A stretch of DNA of 39,662 nt from Pseudomonas viridiflava (lineage in GTDB: Bacteria > Pseudomonadota > Gammaproteobacteria > Pseudomonadales > Pseudomonadaceae): contig NZ_LKEH01000045.1 of NCBI RefSeq assembly GCF_001642795.1, positions 84,663 to 124,324 of the forward strand, read 5' to 3'. Of this stretch, positions 7,454 through 16,981 are shown piece after piece. The notes below the pieces were generated by a model that saw only the letters and a program-made list of their open reading frames with translations, did not search any database and was not told the origin of the DNA. How positions within the stretch are numbered: the stretch's first letter is position 1; each line of letters opens with the position of its first letter. Both the position numbers and the translations under genes were made by a program.

Positions 7454-9136
7454 ATGTTACAGACTCGCGTTCTTCCGCCAGCCGATGGCGCTTATCAGTA
7501 CCCTCTGTTGCTCAAACGGCTTCTGATGTCTGGCAGCCGATACGAAAAAACGCGTGAAATCGTTTACCGGGATTCAGTTCGCTACACCTATGTCGAACTC
7601 AATGAACGTATCTGTCGCCTGGCCAATGCGCTGACAGCGGCCGGGGTCAAGGCTGGTGATACGGTGGCAGTCATGGACTGGGACAGCCACCGGTATCTTG
7701 AGTGCATGTTTGCGATTCCGATGATTGGCGCGGTGATACACACCGTCAACGTGCGCCTCTCGCCGGAGCAGATTGCCTACACCATCAACCATGCCGACGA
7801 CCGGGTCGTGTTGGTCAATAGCGAGTTCGTGGGCCTTTACAACGCTATTGCCGGGCACCTGACCACCGTCGAGAAAACCCTGCTGCTGACCGATCTGCCG
7901 GAAAAGACGGCCGATTTGCCGAATCTGGTCGGTGAATACGAAGAACTGCTGGCGGCGGCGAGTCCCGAATATGAATTCGAGGATTTCGACGAAAACTCGG
8001 TCGCCACCATGTTCTACACCACGGGCACGACGGGTAATCCCAAGGGTGTGTACTTCACCCACCGGCAACTGGTTCTGCACACCATGGGGGTCGCGACCAT
8101 CATGGGCTGCATCGACAGCGTGCGGTTGCTGGGTACCGATGACGTTTACATGCCGATTACCCCGATGTTCCACGTGCATGCGTGGGGCGTGCCCTACGCC
8201 GCGACCATGCTCGGGCTAAAACAGGTGTATCCCGGCCGTTACGATCCTGAACTGCTGGTCGAGCTGTGGCGCAAGGAGAAGGTGACGTTTTCCCATTGTG
8301 TGCCGACCATCATGCAGATGCTGCTCAACGCCAAGTCTGCTGCGGACGTCGATTTCGGTGGCTGGAAGATCATCATCGGCGGCAGTTCGCTCACGCGCAC
8401 GCTGTACAAGGCGGCCAAGGCGAAAGGGATTCAGCTCACGGCGGCTTACGGCATGTCCGAAACCGGGCCGCTGATTTCCGTGGCGCACATCAACGAAGAA
8501 CTGAAAGCGGGCAGTGAAGACGAGCGCATCACGTACCGGATCAAGGCGGGTGTGCCGGGCATGCTGGTGGACGCGGCGATTGTCGATGAGCACGGCAAGT
8601 TTTTGCCAGCCGATGGCGAAACCCAGGGCGAACTGGTGTTGCGCGCGCCCTGGCTGAGCGAGAGTTACTACCGAGAGCCGGAAAAGGGTGCCGAGATGTG
8701 GGCGGGTGGCTGGATGCACACAGGTGACGTGGCGACGCTGGACGGCATGGGTTTCATCGACATTCGCGACCGCATCAAGGACGTGATCAAGACCGGCGGC
8801 GAATGGATTTCCTCTCTCGCGCTGGAAGACCTGTGCAGTCGGCACGCCGCCGTACGCGAAGTGGCCGTGGTCGGGGTTCCTGACCCGCAGTGGGGCGAGC
8901 GGCCTTTTGCGTTGCTGGTGGTGCGCGAAGGGCATGAGCTGGATGCCCGGATCCTGAAGGAGCACCTCAAGCCTTTCGTCGAGCAGGGGCATATCAACAA
9001 GTGGGCCATTCCGAGCCAGATCGCGCTTGTTACCGAAATTCCCAAAACCAGCGTCGGCAAGCTCGACAAGAAGAAGATGCGTCTGGATATCGTCCAGTGG
9101 CAGAGCAGTAACAGTGCATTTCTCTCCACGCTGTGA
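7454..9136 (+). CDS. Medium/long-chain acyl-CoA synthetase (AMP-forming, AlkK/FadD-like)
   Basis: A 560-aa ANL-superfamily ligase that activates a carboxylic acid via an acyl-adenylate to acyl-CoA. Visible motifs are the P-loop-like FYTTGTTGNPKG (about 187-198), YGMSETGPL (about 333), the hinge GWMHTGD (about 418-424), the fatty-acyl ligase signature DRIKDVIKTGGEWISS (about 439-454), and the C-terminal catalytic lysine region SVGKLDKKK (about 533). The last pattern resembles AlkK-type fatty acyl ligases. The start follows AAAGGGA with 5-nt spacing. It is the first gene before the DUF1302/DUF1329 pair, which hints at a lipid or hydrocarbon-derived acid as substrate. Confidence 0.88.
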   Translation: MLQTRVLPPADGAYQYPLLLKRLLMSGSRYEKTREIVYRDSVRYTYVELNERICRLANALTAAGVKAGDTVAVMDWDSHRYLECMFAIPMIGAVIHTVNVRLSPEQIAYTINHADDRVVLVNSEFVGLYNAIAGHLTTVEKTLLLTDLPEKTADLPNLVGEYEELLAAASPEYEFEDFDENSVATMFYTTGTTGNPKGVYFTHRQLVLHTMGVATIMGCIDSVRLLGTDDVYMPITPMFHVHAWGVPYAATMLGLKQVYPGRYDPELLVELWRKEKVTFSHCVPTIMQMLLNAKSAADVDFGGWKIIIGGSSLTRTLYKAAKAKGIQLTAAYGMSETGPLISVAHINEELKAGSEDERITYRIKAGVPGMLVDAAIVDEHGKFLPADGETQGELVLRAPWLSESYYREPEKGAEMWAGGWMHTGDVATLDGMGFIDIRDRIKDVIKTGGEWISSLALEDLCSRHAAVREVAVVGVPDPQWGERPFALLVVREGHELDARILKEHLKPFVEQGHINKWAIPSQIALVTEIPKTSVGKLDKKKMRLDIVQWQSSNSAFLSTL

Positions 9137-9498
9137 CTGATTGGCACGCTGTGCACCTGCCGTGCTAGTCAGTATGGCAGGCGCTGGCGTCGAGGACACC
9201 GCTCTGTGCCTTGCCAAATCGCCAATTTAAGCCATTCTCCCCTCCAGGCCTGTCGCACAGTTCCTCGGGAACAGGCGGGCCAGAGGCGTTGATGCTGCAA
9301 ATCACACTTTAGAGGGATCAGGCATCAGCGCCTGCTGGATATAGTCGGCACAGGGAATGCGCAAGAGCGGAATTACATTTTGTGTTGGAGCCATTCAGGC
9401 TGCCTGATGAGTGTTGCCAGTCAGTTTTTGATTCGACTGCTGAGTCGTTTTTGGATTTTCCCCCTGCCATAACAATAAAAGCACATGGAGTAGCGTCG
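9137..9498 (+). promoter_or_regulatory. 362-bp upstream region of the DUF1302 gene
   Basis: No convincing gene is seen here. Near 9346-9361 the sequence CGGCACAGGGAATGC matches the sigma-54 -24/-12 layout, with GG at 9347-9348 and GC at 9359-9360 (10-bp spacing). It would give a leader of about 125 nt. No NtrC-type box is evident. An imperfect inverted repeat (9136-9173) follows the ligase gene. The start-proximal part is T-rich. The promoter call is tentative. Confidence 0.3.
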
Positions 9499-11436
9499 AT
9501 GACAACCACCAACCCCTTCTGGCGCCGGGCGAAACTGCCTCTGGCTGTCAGTCTTGCCTCTTCGCTCGCCGGTCCAGCTTTCGGCGTTTCCTTCAACATC
9601 GGCGAGATTGAAGGCAGCTTCGACTCCTCGCTCTCCGTGGGCGCCAGCTGGTCGACCGAAAAGGCCAACAAGAACCTTATCGGCGCCAACAATGGCGGGC
9701 GCGGGCTGTCCCAGACGTCAGACGATGGCCACTTGAACTTCAAGCGTGGGGAGACGTTCTCGAAGATCTTCAAGGGCATTCATGACCTGGAACTGAAATA
9801 CGGCGACACCGGCGTGTTCATGCGTGGAAAGTACTGGTATGACTTCGAACTCAAGGACGAAGGCCGCGAGTTCAAGGACATCAGCGATTCGAACCGCAAG
9901 GAGGGCGCCAAGTCGTCCGGGTTCCAGTTGCTCGATGCCTTCGTGTACCACAACTACTCGATCGCCGATCAGCCCGGCTCGGTCCGTTTCGGCAAGCAGG
10001 TCATCAGTTGGGGTGAAAGCACCTTCATCGGTGGCGGCATCAACAGCGTCAACCCTATCGACGTGTCTGCGTTCCGTCGGCCTGGCTCGGAGATCAAGGA
10101 AGGCCTGATTCCGGTCAACATGTTCTACCTGTCGCAGAGCCTGACCGACAACCTGTCGGCCGAAGGTTTCTACCAGCTCGAGTGGGACCAGACGGTTACC
10201 GACAACTGCGGCACATTCTTCTCCCAGCCCGACGTCATCTCCGACGGCTGTGACAACAACCTCGCCGTACTGCGCAGCCGCAGCGGTCTGAACACCTCGC
10301 TGGCCGCAGCAGGTCTGCCGGCTGCCGCGCGCGGTGCCGTGTTCAACTCGCTGAGCCAGCAGGGTGTGGTGTTCGGCAATCCTGACGAGGGCGCGGTCGT
10401 GCGCCGTGGCCCTGATCGCGATGCGCGTGACAGTGGCCAGTTCGGTTTCGCCCTGCGTTACAACTATGAGCCGCTGGACACCGAGTTCGGTGCCTACATG
10501 ATGAACTACCACAGCCGTGCGCCGATCTTCAGCGGACGCGGCGGTTCGGCAGCCTCGTTCAGCCCGGCCGGGCTGGTAGGTTCGCTGGTGCGCAATGGCA
10601 TTCCGCAAGCCACGGCCGCGCGTCTGGCGCCGACCTTGCTGCCTGTCGTGGTGGCCGGTAACTCCAGCTACTACGTCGAATACCCTGAAGACATTCGCCT
10701 GTACGGCCTGAGCTTCTCCACCACGCTGCCTACCGGCACTGCGTGGAGTGGTGAAATCAGCTACCGTCCGAACGCGCCGGTTCAGGTCAACACCACCGAC
10801 ATCCTGTACTCGGGTATTTCGCCGCTCAACCCGAATGTTTCGCTGTTGAATGGCCAGCCCAATACCGACCAGCCGGGTTATCGCCGCAAGGAAATCACCC
10901 AGTTGCAGACAACCTTCACCCAGTTCTTCGATCAGGTCATGGGCGCCGAGCGTCTGACCCTGGTGGGCGAGGTCGGCTTCACGCACGTCGGCGGTCTGGA
11001 AAGCACGTCCGAGATCCGCTACGGTCGTGACCCCGTCTATGGTCCTGGCCCGCTGCCCGGTGGCCAGTGCGCCACACTCAACGCCGGTACGCTTACCGGT
11101 GCCGACCAGAACAACCTGACCCGCTACTGCGAGAACGATGGGTTCACCACCTCCAACTCCTGGGGCTACCGCGCTCGCGCCATCTGGGACTACAACAGCT
11201 TCTTCGCCGGTGTGAACCTGCGCCCGAGTGTGGCCTGGTCGCATGACGTCAAGGGCTACTCGCCAGGCCCGGGCGGCAACTTCGAAGAAGGACGCAAGGC
11301 GGTCAGCCTCGGTCTGGATGCCGAGTATCAGAACACCTATACCGCAGCCCTTTCCTACACCAACTTCTTCGATGGGAAGTACACCACGGTTGATGACCGC
11401 GACTTCGTTGCGCTCAGCTTCGGCATGAACTTCTAA
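9499..11436 (+). CDS. DUF1302-family outer-membrane beta-barrel protein
   Basis: A 645-aa exported protein. A signal peptide of about 30 residues (cleavage near GPAFG) precedes a long region rich in alternating aromatic and glycine residues. The protein ends in ...FGMNF, a terminal Phe typical of outer-membrane barrels. This fits DUF1302 (PF06980 type), whose members occur with DUF1329 partners in pseudomonads and in hydrophobic-substrate degraders. I infer an outer-membrane channel for a hydrophobic compound. The start at 9499 has GGAG 8 nt upstream. The DUF1329 gene follows after 30 bp. Confidence 0.85.
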   Translation: MTTTNPFWRRAKLPLAVSLASSLAGPAFGVSFNIGEIEGSFDSSLSVGASWSTEKANKNLIGANNGGRGLSQTSDDGHLNFKRGETFSKIFKGIHDLELKYGDTGVFMRGKYWYDFELKDEGREFKDISDSNRKEGAKSSGFQLLDAFVYHNYSIADQPGSVRFGKQVISWGESTFIGGGINSVNPIDVSAFRRPGSEIKEGLIPVNMFYLSQSLTDNLSAEGFYQLEWDQTVTDNCGTFFSQPDVISDGCDNNLAVLRSRSGLNTSLAAAGLPAAARGAVFNSLSQQGVVFGNPDEGAVVRRGPDRDARDSGQFGFALRYNYEPLDTEFGAYMMNYHSRAPIFSGRGGSAASFSPAGLVGSLVRNGIPQATAARLAPTLLPVVVAGNSSYYVEYPEDIRLYGLSFSTTLPTGTAWSGEISYRPNAPVQVNTTDILYSGISPLNPNVSLLNGQPNTDQPGYRRKEITQLQTTFTQFFDQVMGAERLTLVGEVGFTHVGGLESTSEIRYGRDPVYGPGPLPGGQCATLNAGTLTGADQNNLTRYCENDGFTTSNSWGYRARAIWDYNSFFAGVNLRPSVAWSHDVKGYSPGPGGNFEEGRKAVSLGLDAEYQNTYTAALSYTNFFDGKYTTVDDRDFVALSFGMNF

Positions 11437-11466
11437 GAACACGGTTTTTTCGGGATGACGATAAAT

Positions 11467-12831
11467 ATGAAAATAACAAAGGGTCTGTTGCAAGCCGGTC
11501 TGTTGAGCGTGTCGCTGCTGGCGACCAGCGTCATGGCGGCGGTGTCTGAATCCGAGGCGGCAAAACTGGGGACGTCTTTGACGCCCATGGGGGCAGAAAA
11601 GGCGGGTAACGCAGCGAACACCATTTCGGCCTGGACGCCGATGCCGAAGAACGCCGGCGCAGTCGACAGCAAGGGGTTCCTGGCCAATCCTTACGCCAGC
11701 GAAAAGCCGCTGTTCACCATCACGGCGGCCAACGTCGAGCAGTACAAGGACAAGCTGGCGCCCGGCCAATACGCGATGTTCAAGCGTTACCCGGACAGTT
11801 ACCGGATTCCGGTGTACCCGACACATCGTGGTGCAACCGTACCGGACGAAGTCTACGCAGCCATCAAGCGTAACGCGACGACCACCAAACTGGTCGGCGG
11901 CGGCAGCGGGCTGGAGAACTTCGAGACGGCCATCCCGTTTCCGATCCCGGCCAATGGCGTCGAAGTGATCTGGAACCACATAACTCGCTACCGTGGCGGC
12001 AGCGTGAAGCGTCTGGTGACCCAGGCGACTCCGCAGCCCAACGGTTCCTACAGCCTCGTGTACTTCGCCGATCAGTTCGTGTTCCGCGACAAGATGCGCG
12101 ATTTCGATCCGAAGAATCCGGGCAACGTACTGTTCTACTTCAAGCAGGAAGTGACTGCGCCGGCACGTCTGGCCGGTGGCGTACTGTTGGTCCACGAAAC
12201 ACTCGACCAAGTGAAGGAGCCGCGTTCGGCCTGGCTGTACAACGCCGGTCAGCGACGTGTGCGACGGGCGCCGCAGGTCTCGTATGACGGTCCGGGCACT
12301 GCCTCGGACGGTCTGCGCACCTCCGACAATCTGGACATGTACAACGGCGCGCCGGATCGCTACGACTGGAAACTGATCGGCAAACAGGAGATGTACATCG
12401 CCTCCAACAGCCACAAGCTGGACGATCCGATGCTCAAGTACGCCGACATCATCAAGGCCGGTCACATCAATCAGGACCTGACCCGTTACGAGCTGCGTCG
12501 TGTCTGGCACGTGACTGCAACCTTGAAGGAAGGCCAGCGCCACATCTATGCCAAGCGTGACTTCTTCATCGACGAAGACACCTGGCAGGCAGCAGTGATC
12601 GACCACTACGACGGCCGCGGCCAACTGTGGCGCGTCGCCGAAGCACATGCAGAGAACTACTACGACAAACAAGTGCCGTGGTACGCCATTGAAACACTCT
12701 ACGACCTGCAGTCGGGCCGTTACGTGGCGCTGGGCATGAAGAACGAAGAGAAACGTGCCTACGAGTTCGGCTTCACGGCGGGCACCAGCGACTTCACGCC
12801 AAATGCGCTGCGTCAGGAGGGCGTTCGTTAA
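11467..12831 (+). CDS. DUF1329-family secreted protein
   Basis: A 454-aa protein with a clear signal peptide (MKITKGLLQAGLLSVSLL, cleavage near SVMAA) and no lipobox. The mature domain has the DUF1329 features: an N-terminal YRIPVYPTHRG segment, AWLYNAGQRRVRRAP, and a C-terminal ...FFIDEDTWQAAVIDHYDGRG. That pattern resembles LolA/LolB-like lipid-binding folds, to which I believe DUF1329 is related (from memory). It probably carries a hydrophobic ligand in the periplasm with the DUF1302 barrel. I prefer the ATG at 11467; 11455 is an alternative. A strong terminator follows. Confidence 0.82.
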   Translation: MKITKGLLQAGLLSVSLLATSVMAAVSESEAAKLGTSLTPMGAEKAGNAANTISAWTPMPKNAGAVDSKGFLANPYASEKPLFTITAANVEQYKDKLAPGQYAMFKRYPDSYRIPVYPTHRGATVPDEVYAAIKRNATTTKLVGGGSGLENFETAIPFPIPANGVEVIWNHITRYRGGSVKRLVTQATPQPNGSYSLVYFADQFVFRDKMRDFDPKNPGNVLFYFKQEVTAPARLAGGVLLVHETLDQVKEPRSAWLYNAGQRRVRRAPQVSYDGPGTASDGLRTSDNLDMYNGAPDRYDWKLIGKQEMYIASNSHKLDDPMLKYADIIKAGHINQDLTRYELRRVWHVTATLKEGQRHIYAKRDFFIDEDTWQAAVIDHYDGRGQLWRVAEAHAENYYDKQVPWYAIETLYDLQSGRYVALGMKNEEKRAYEFGFTAGTSDFTPNALRQEGVR

Positions 12832-12891
12832 GTACCGGTTTATAGCGCTTGCGGATACACGAAGCGCTTCTGTGGAAAACGCTTGAACAGC

Positions 12892-12916
12892 AAAGCCCCG
12901 TCCGCGGGGCTTTTTT
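12892..12916 (+). terminator. Intrinsic terminator of the DUF1302-DUF1329 operon
   Basis: AAAGCCCCG and CGGGGCTTT form a stem with a 4-nt TCCG loop followed by a run of six T residues, 60 nt beyond the stop codon. Confidence 0.9.
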
Positions 12917-13052
12917 GCGTCTGGCCGCAGGCCTTATAAGTCGTAGGAATTTTGTTACAGTCTTTTCAATGATGACCTTCAAAACGATCCGCTAACCCGC
13001 TAGTCTCCGAGCACTGCCAAGCCGAAAAAATCGATTCATACAAGAGCCGGCC

Positions 13053-15785
13053 ATGACTGATCTGTCCCGTATGCAAGGGTTCGCAGACAGCGCGATTCCT
13101 GCGTTGGAAGGGCGATTCTTCCGACCGCCACTGCCCGATGGCCATGTTCCCAGACCCCGATTGTGTCAGCGCCTTCACGAAGGCTTGTCTGGGCGATTGC
13201 TGCTGGTCTGTGCTCCGGCGGGGTTCGGCAAAAGCTCTCTGGCGATCGAGTTCTGTCAGGCGTTACCGGACAAATGGCAAAGCGTGTGGCTGGGTCTGAG
13301 CTCCAGAGACCAGGATCCTGGACGTTTTCTGGAACGTCTACTGGCAGGGCTTCAGCAGTTCCTTCCGCAATTGGGCGCGCAGGCGATGGGCTTGCTGAAG
13401 ATGCGCCAGCGTCATCAGCCGTTTGCATTTGAACCCTGGCTCGACGGGCTGCTGGACGAACTGGCCGTTCACTTGATGCTCAGTCAGCCGCTGTTGCTGG
13501 TACTCGACGACTACCATCTGGCCCAGGGCAGCGTGCTTGATCGTTGTCTGCAGTTTCTGCTCAACCATTTGCCGGCGGGTCTGGTGGTAATGGTCACCAG
13601 CCGTCAGCGACCTGACTGGCATCTGGCCCGCCTGCGTCTTTCACGCCAGTTACTCGAAATCAACGAACATGACCTGCGGCTGACGCATGACGAGTCCATC
13701 ACATTGCTGGACCGGCACAGCCGCTCGCTCGACAACGAAGCGCTGCAAAGGCTGATTGAGCGCAGTGAGGGCTGGGTAGCGGGACTGCGTTTCTGGCTGC
13801 TGGCGGCTGCCGAAGCCGGTGATGACAATGCGTTGCCTCAGGCGCTGCATGGCGGCGAGGTGATGATTCGCGAGTACCTGCTCGAAGAAGTCATCGACTG
13901 TCTGCCCGCCGAGGCTCAGGCGTTTCTTTATGAAACGGCCTGCCTGGAACGCTTTTGCAGCGCCCTGTGCGACGCGGCCCGCGATACCCACGACAGCGCC
14001 GAGATGCTGCGCTACCTGCAGGCGCATCAGGTGTTTCTGGTGCCGCTCGACGAGCAGGGTCACTGGTTTCGCTATCACCATTTGTTCTCAGACCTGCTGC
14101 GCACCCGGCAGGCCAGTGGCCCGCAGCAGACGCGCCTGCACCTGAATGCCTGTCGCTGGTTCAGCGGCCAGGGGCTGCTTGACGAAGCCGTTGAGCAGGC
14201 CCTGCGCGCCGGACACCTGGATGTCGCAGCCAATCTGGTGCAGAACCTCTCCGAAGAGCAGCTGCTGGCTGAGCAGAACGTCGGCATGTTGCTGCGCTGG
14301 AAAATGGATTTGCCTGACAGCCTGCTGACCAGCACCCCGCGTTTGATCGTGCTGTATGCCTGGGCATTGGGCCTGGCCTGCCAGCTGGATGCCGCCGAAG
14401 AACTGGCCAATCAGTTGAGTCGTTTTCTGCCCGCGCCCTCGGCTACCGCACAAAAATCCATGCTGGCCCAGTGGTTGGCGCTGAGTGGCGTCATTGCCCG
14501 TGGTCGGGGCGACAGCGACAGGACGCTGCGGTATTGCAGCGAAGCCCTGCTCAGCCTGCCCGAAAAACGTTACGGGCAGCGCCTGGTGTGCCTTTCGACG
14601 CTTGCCAATCTGGCCATCGCCCAGGGCGATCTGTGGCGTGCCCGAGCATTGAATCGCGATGCGCTGGAGCTGGCGCAACGGGTCGCAAATCCACTGTTCG
14701 AAGCGCTCGCCCACTATGATCGCGCCAGAGCCTTGCAGGCTCGGGGCGAGGTCCTGCGTGCGCTCGAAGAGGTGCGTCAGGGTCAACAGCGCCTCAAAGG
14801 ACTGTCCTCGTCCCGTCTGTATGCGGTCCGGGCGCGTCTGACCTTGTATGAAGGCTATCTGCTGACGCTGTGCATGCAGGTCGATGCGGGGCGGGCAAAA
14901 CTGCTGGCCGGTCTGGCCGAAGCCCATGCCTGTCGCGATATCAGCGTGCTCATCGGCCATTGTGTGATTGCCACAATGGAAGGCTGCGTAGGGCGTTTCG
15001 CTGAAGCCTTTGCGGAGCTGGCCGAGGCCGAACGGCTGATGCATATCTGGGACGTGCCGCCGATTTATTACCTGGCCATGATCACGCTGGTCAAATGTGA
15101 ACTCTGGCTGGTACAGGGTCGTATCGATCTGGCCGAGTCCTGGTTGCTGCGCCTGACTCAGACTTACACCGGCGAGCTGGCCGCTGGCGCGCCTGAATGC
15201 CACCCACAGTTACCGCAGCAGATCGAACTGCAGCGCGCCATGCTGGACCGTATCAACGGCGATCATTGCGCCAGTGAGAAACGTCTTCTGGCGCTTGAAG
15301 AGCAGTCCCTGCGGATCGGTGCGCAATTGGTGGGCCTTATGGCCATGACTCAACATATCGGCCTGTTGCTCGACGCGGCCCGCCATGACGAAGCCCGGGA
15401 ACGCTTGATGCGTAGCCTGCAGCCCGCCGCTGGTGGTGCGCTGTTTGCGTTTCGTGCGTTGCTCGACGAACATCCGCAATGGCTTCGTGATCAACTGCTC
15501 CAGGCACCGCCCTGCGCTGTGCGTAACGCGTTGATTGAACATCTCCCCGCGTGCCAGGCGCGTCCCGTCGCAGAGTCCGTGCACGGCAGCGACTGCCTGA
15601 GCGTGCGTGAGCTGGACGTGCTGCGATTGATCGCACAAGGCTGTTCGAATCAGGAAATCAGCGAGCAATTGTTCATCTCGCTGCACACGGTCAAGACCCA
15701 CGCCAGCCACATCAACAGCAAGCTGGGCGTGGAGCGCCGGACCCAGGCGGTGGCGAGGGCCAAGGCGCTGGGGCTGTTGAGTTAA
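13053..15785 (+). CDS. LAL-type LuxR regulator (MalT/AlkS-like)
   Basis: A 910-aa transcriptional activator of the large ATP-binding LuxR class. The Walker A is APAGFGKSS (54-62) and the Walker B is LLLVLDDYH (about 147-155). A long helical repeat sensor region follows, then a C-terminal LuxR helix-turn-helix beginning LSVRELDVLRLIAQG and including HTVKTHASHIN. This is the layout of MalT and of AlkS, the activator of alkane-oxidation genes. It lies 222 bp downstream of the DUF1302-DUF1329 pair on the same strand and most likely controls it. The inducer is unknown. Its stop shares the TTAA with the stop of the convergent HD-GYP gene. Confidence 0.88.
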   Translation: MTDLSRMQGFADSAIPALEGRFFRPPLPDGHVPRPRLCQRLHEGLSGRLLLVCAPAGFGKSSLAIEFCQALPDKWQSVWLGLSSRDQDPGRFLERLLAGLQQFLPQLGAQAMGLLKMRQRHQPFAFEPWLDGLLDELAVHLMLSQPLLLVLDDYHLAQGSVLDRCLQFLLNHLPAGLVVMVTSRQRPDWHLARLRLSRQLLEINEHDLRLTHDESITLLDRHSRSLDNEALQRLIERSEGWVAGLRFWLLAAAEAGDDNALPQALHGGEVMIREYLLEEVIDCLPAEAQAFLYETACLERFCSALCDAARDTHDSAEMLRYLQAHQVFLVPLDEQGHWFRYHHLFSDLLRTRQASGPQQTRLHLNACRWFSGQGLLDEAVEQALRAGHLDVAANLVQNLSEEQLLAEQNVGMLLRWKMDLPDSLLTSTPRLIVLYAWALGLACQLDAAEELANQLSRFLPAPSATAQKSMLAQWLALSGVIARGRGDSDRTLRYCSEALLSLPEKRYGQRLVCLSTLANLAIAQGDLWRARALNRDALELAQRVANPLFEALAHYDRARALQARGEVLRALEEVRQGQQRLKGLSSSRLYAVRARLTLYEGYLLTLCMQVDAGRAKLLAGLAEAHACRDISVLIGHCVIATMEGCVGRFAEAFAELAEAERLMHIWDVPPIYYLAMITLVKCELWLVQGRIDLAESWLLRLTQTYTGELAAGAPECHPQLPQQIELQRAMLDRINGDHCASEKRLLALEEQSLRIGAQLVGLMAMTQHIGLLLDAARHDEARERLMRSLQPAAGGALFAFRALLDEHPQWLRDQLLQAPPCAVRNALIEHLPACQARPVAESVHGSDCLSVRELDVLRLIAQGCSNQEISEQLFISLHTVKTHASHINSKLGVERRTQAVARAKALGLLS

Positions 15786-16981
15786 CCCGAGACGGACTGA
15801 TCCGGCGCCAGGCCTGACCAGAGGTGATCGACGCTGTCCAGCCCCCAGTCGGCGGGGAGTTCGATCTTGACAATGGCGTCCCGGTCTTCGTTGCTCGCCA
15901 GGTCAATGATCTGCGCCGCGAAGGTCTTGCGGGTGCGTGCGGACATAAAAACCTTCACCCTGGGCGTCAGCAACGACGCGTCACTCTGCTCCATGACCAC
16001 GCCCAGTCGCCCGCTTTCCAGACGCACCAGCGCACCCACCGGGTAGATGCCCACGGTCTTGACGAAAGTCTGGAACACCACGTCATCGAAGTGGCCTTTC
16101 CAGGAAGCCATCTCACGGATCGAATGGGCAACACCCCAGCCTTTCTTGTACGGCCGGTCCGAGGTGATCGCGTCATACACGTCGCAGACCGCACTCATTC
16201 TGGCGAAGATGCTGATGTCCGACCCTTGCAATCCATCGGGGTAGCCCGAGCCGTCGACCTTCTCATGGTGATGCAGGCAGACATCCATCACCAGCGCCGC
16301 GACAGGCAGATTCTCCTCGAGAATTTTCAGCCCCTGCTCGGGATGGGTCTTCATCAGGCTGAATTCTTCGACGGTCAGCCTGCCGGGTTTGTTGAGGACT
16401 TCCGGTGCAATCATCATCTTGCCGACGTCATGCATGAGTCCCGCCACGCCAGCCTCACGGACCTGCTCATCCTTCATGCCCATCCGGCGGGCAAGCGCTA
16501 CCATCAACGCGCAGACGGCAACCGAATGCATGTAGGTGTATTCATCCGATGTCTTGAGGCGGGACAGGCTGATCAGGGCGTGCGGATGGCGCAGGATCGA
16601 GTTGGAAATTTCCTCGACCATCAGGTCCACATTGTCCATCTTCATGGCGTGCCCCATCCGGGCCTCGCTGAACATGTTCATCACGACATCGCGGGCCTTG
16701 CCGCAAATGGCTCTGGCGCGCTTGACCTCCTGTTCCAGGCTGGCCGCTGCGGTGTCGTCATGCGCCGAGGCCGGTGTGGGTTGCGGCGTGTGATCACGGC
16801 CCTGTTGCGTGTCGATCCAGACCTCGAGCGTATCGGAAGACTGAATGCGTTTGAGCACGTCGATATCGTGAAGAACGGTTTCGACGTGAGCGACCCAGAA
16901 AGGATCACTGTTCCAGGGGCGACAGAACTTGTGGATGTGCATGCCAAGGCTGAGTTCGGAGACGGGGATCTTTTTCAGCAT
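15782..16981 (-). CDS. HD-GYP domain cyclic-di-GMP phosphodiesterase
   Basis: A 399-aa protein. The N-terminal DUF3391-type domain begins KKIPVSELSLGMHIHKFCRP. It is followed by an HD-GYP domain with His152, the HD pair His184-Asp185 in LMHDVGK, His213 in THPEQG, HHHEKVDGSGYPDG (237-250), and SDRPYKKG. All metal-binding positions and the GYP signature are intact, so hydrolysis of c-di-GMP in the cytosol is expected. The start is the ATG at 16981; a TTG six bases upstream is possible. A 33-codon ORF overlaps this start. The 3' end overlaps the LAL gene by 4 bp, so there is no room for a separate terminator. Confidence 0.9.
   Translation of the reverse strand: MLKKIPVSELSLGMHIHKFCRPWNSDPFWVAHVETVLHDIDVLKRIQSSDTLEVWIDTQQGRDHTPQPTPASAHDDTAAASLEQEVKRARAICGKARDVVMNMFSEARMGHAMKMDNVDLMVEEISNSILRHPHALISLSRLKTSDEYTYMHSVAVCALMVALARRMGMKDEQVREAGVAGLMHDVGKMMIAPEVLNKPGRLTVEEFSLMKTHPEQGLKILEENLPVAALVMDVCLHHHEKVDGSGYPDGLQGSDISIFARMSAVCDVYDAITSDRPYKKGWGVAHSIREMASWKGHFDDVVFQTFVKTVGIYPVGALVRLESGRLGVVMEQSDASLLTPRVKVFMSARTRKTFAAQIIDLASNEDRDAIVKIELPADWGLDSVDHLWSGLAPDQSVSG

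Noticed and set aside
9136..9173. Terminator after the acyl-CoA ligase gene
   Set aside because: The inverted repeat has a 3-by-3 internal loop and no T-tract, so it is too weak to call.
9718..12672. 984-codon minus-strand frame over the DUF1302 and DUF1329 genes
   Set aside because: It spans two genes and their spacer, has a His/Arg/Val-rich antisense composition and no plausible start signal. The plus strand shows signal peptides, ribosome binding sites and a terminator.
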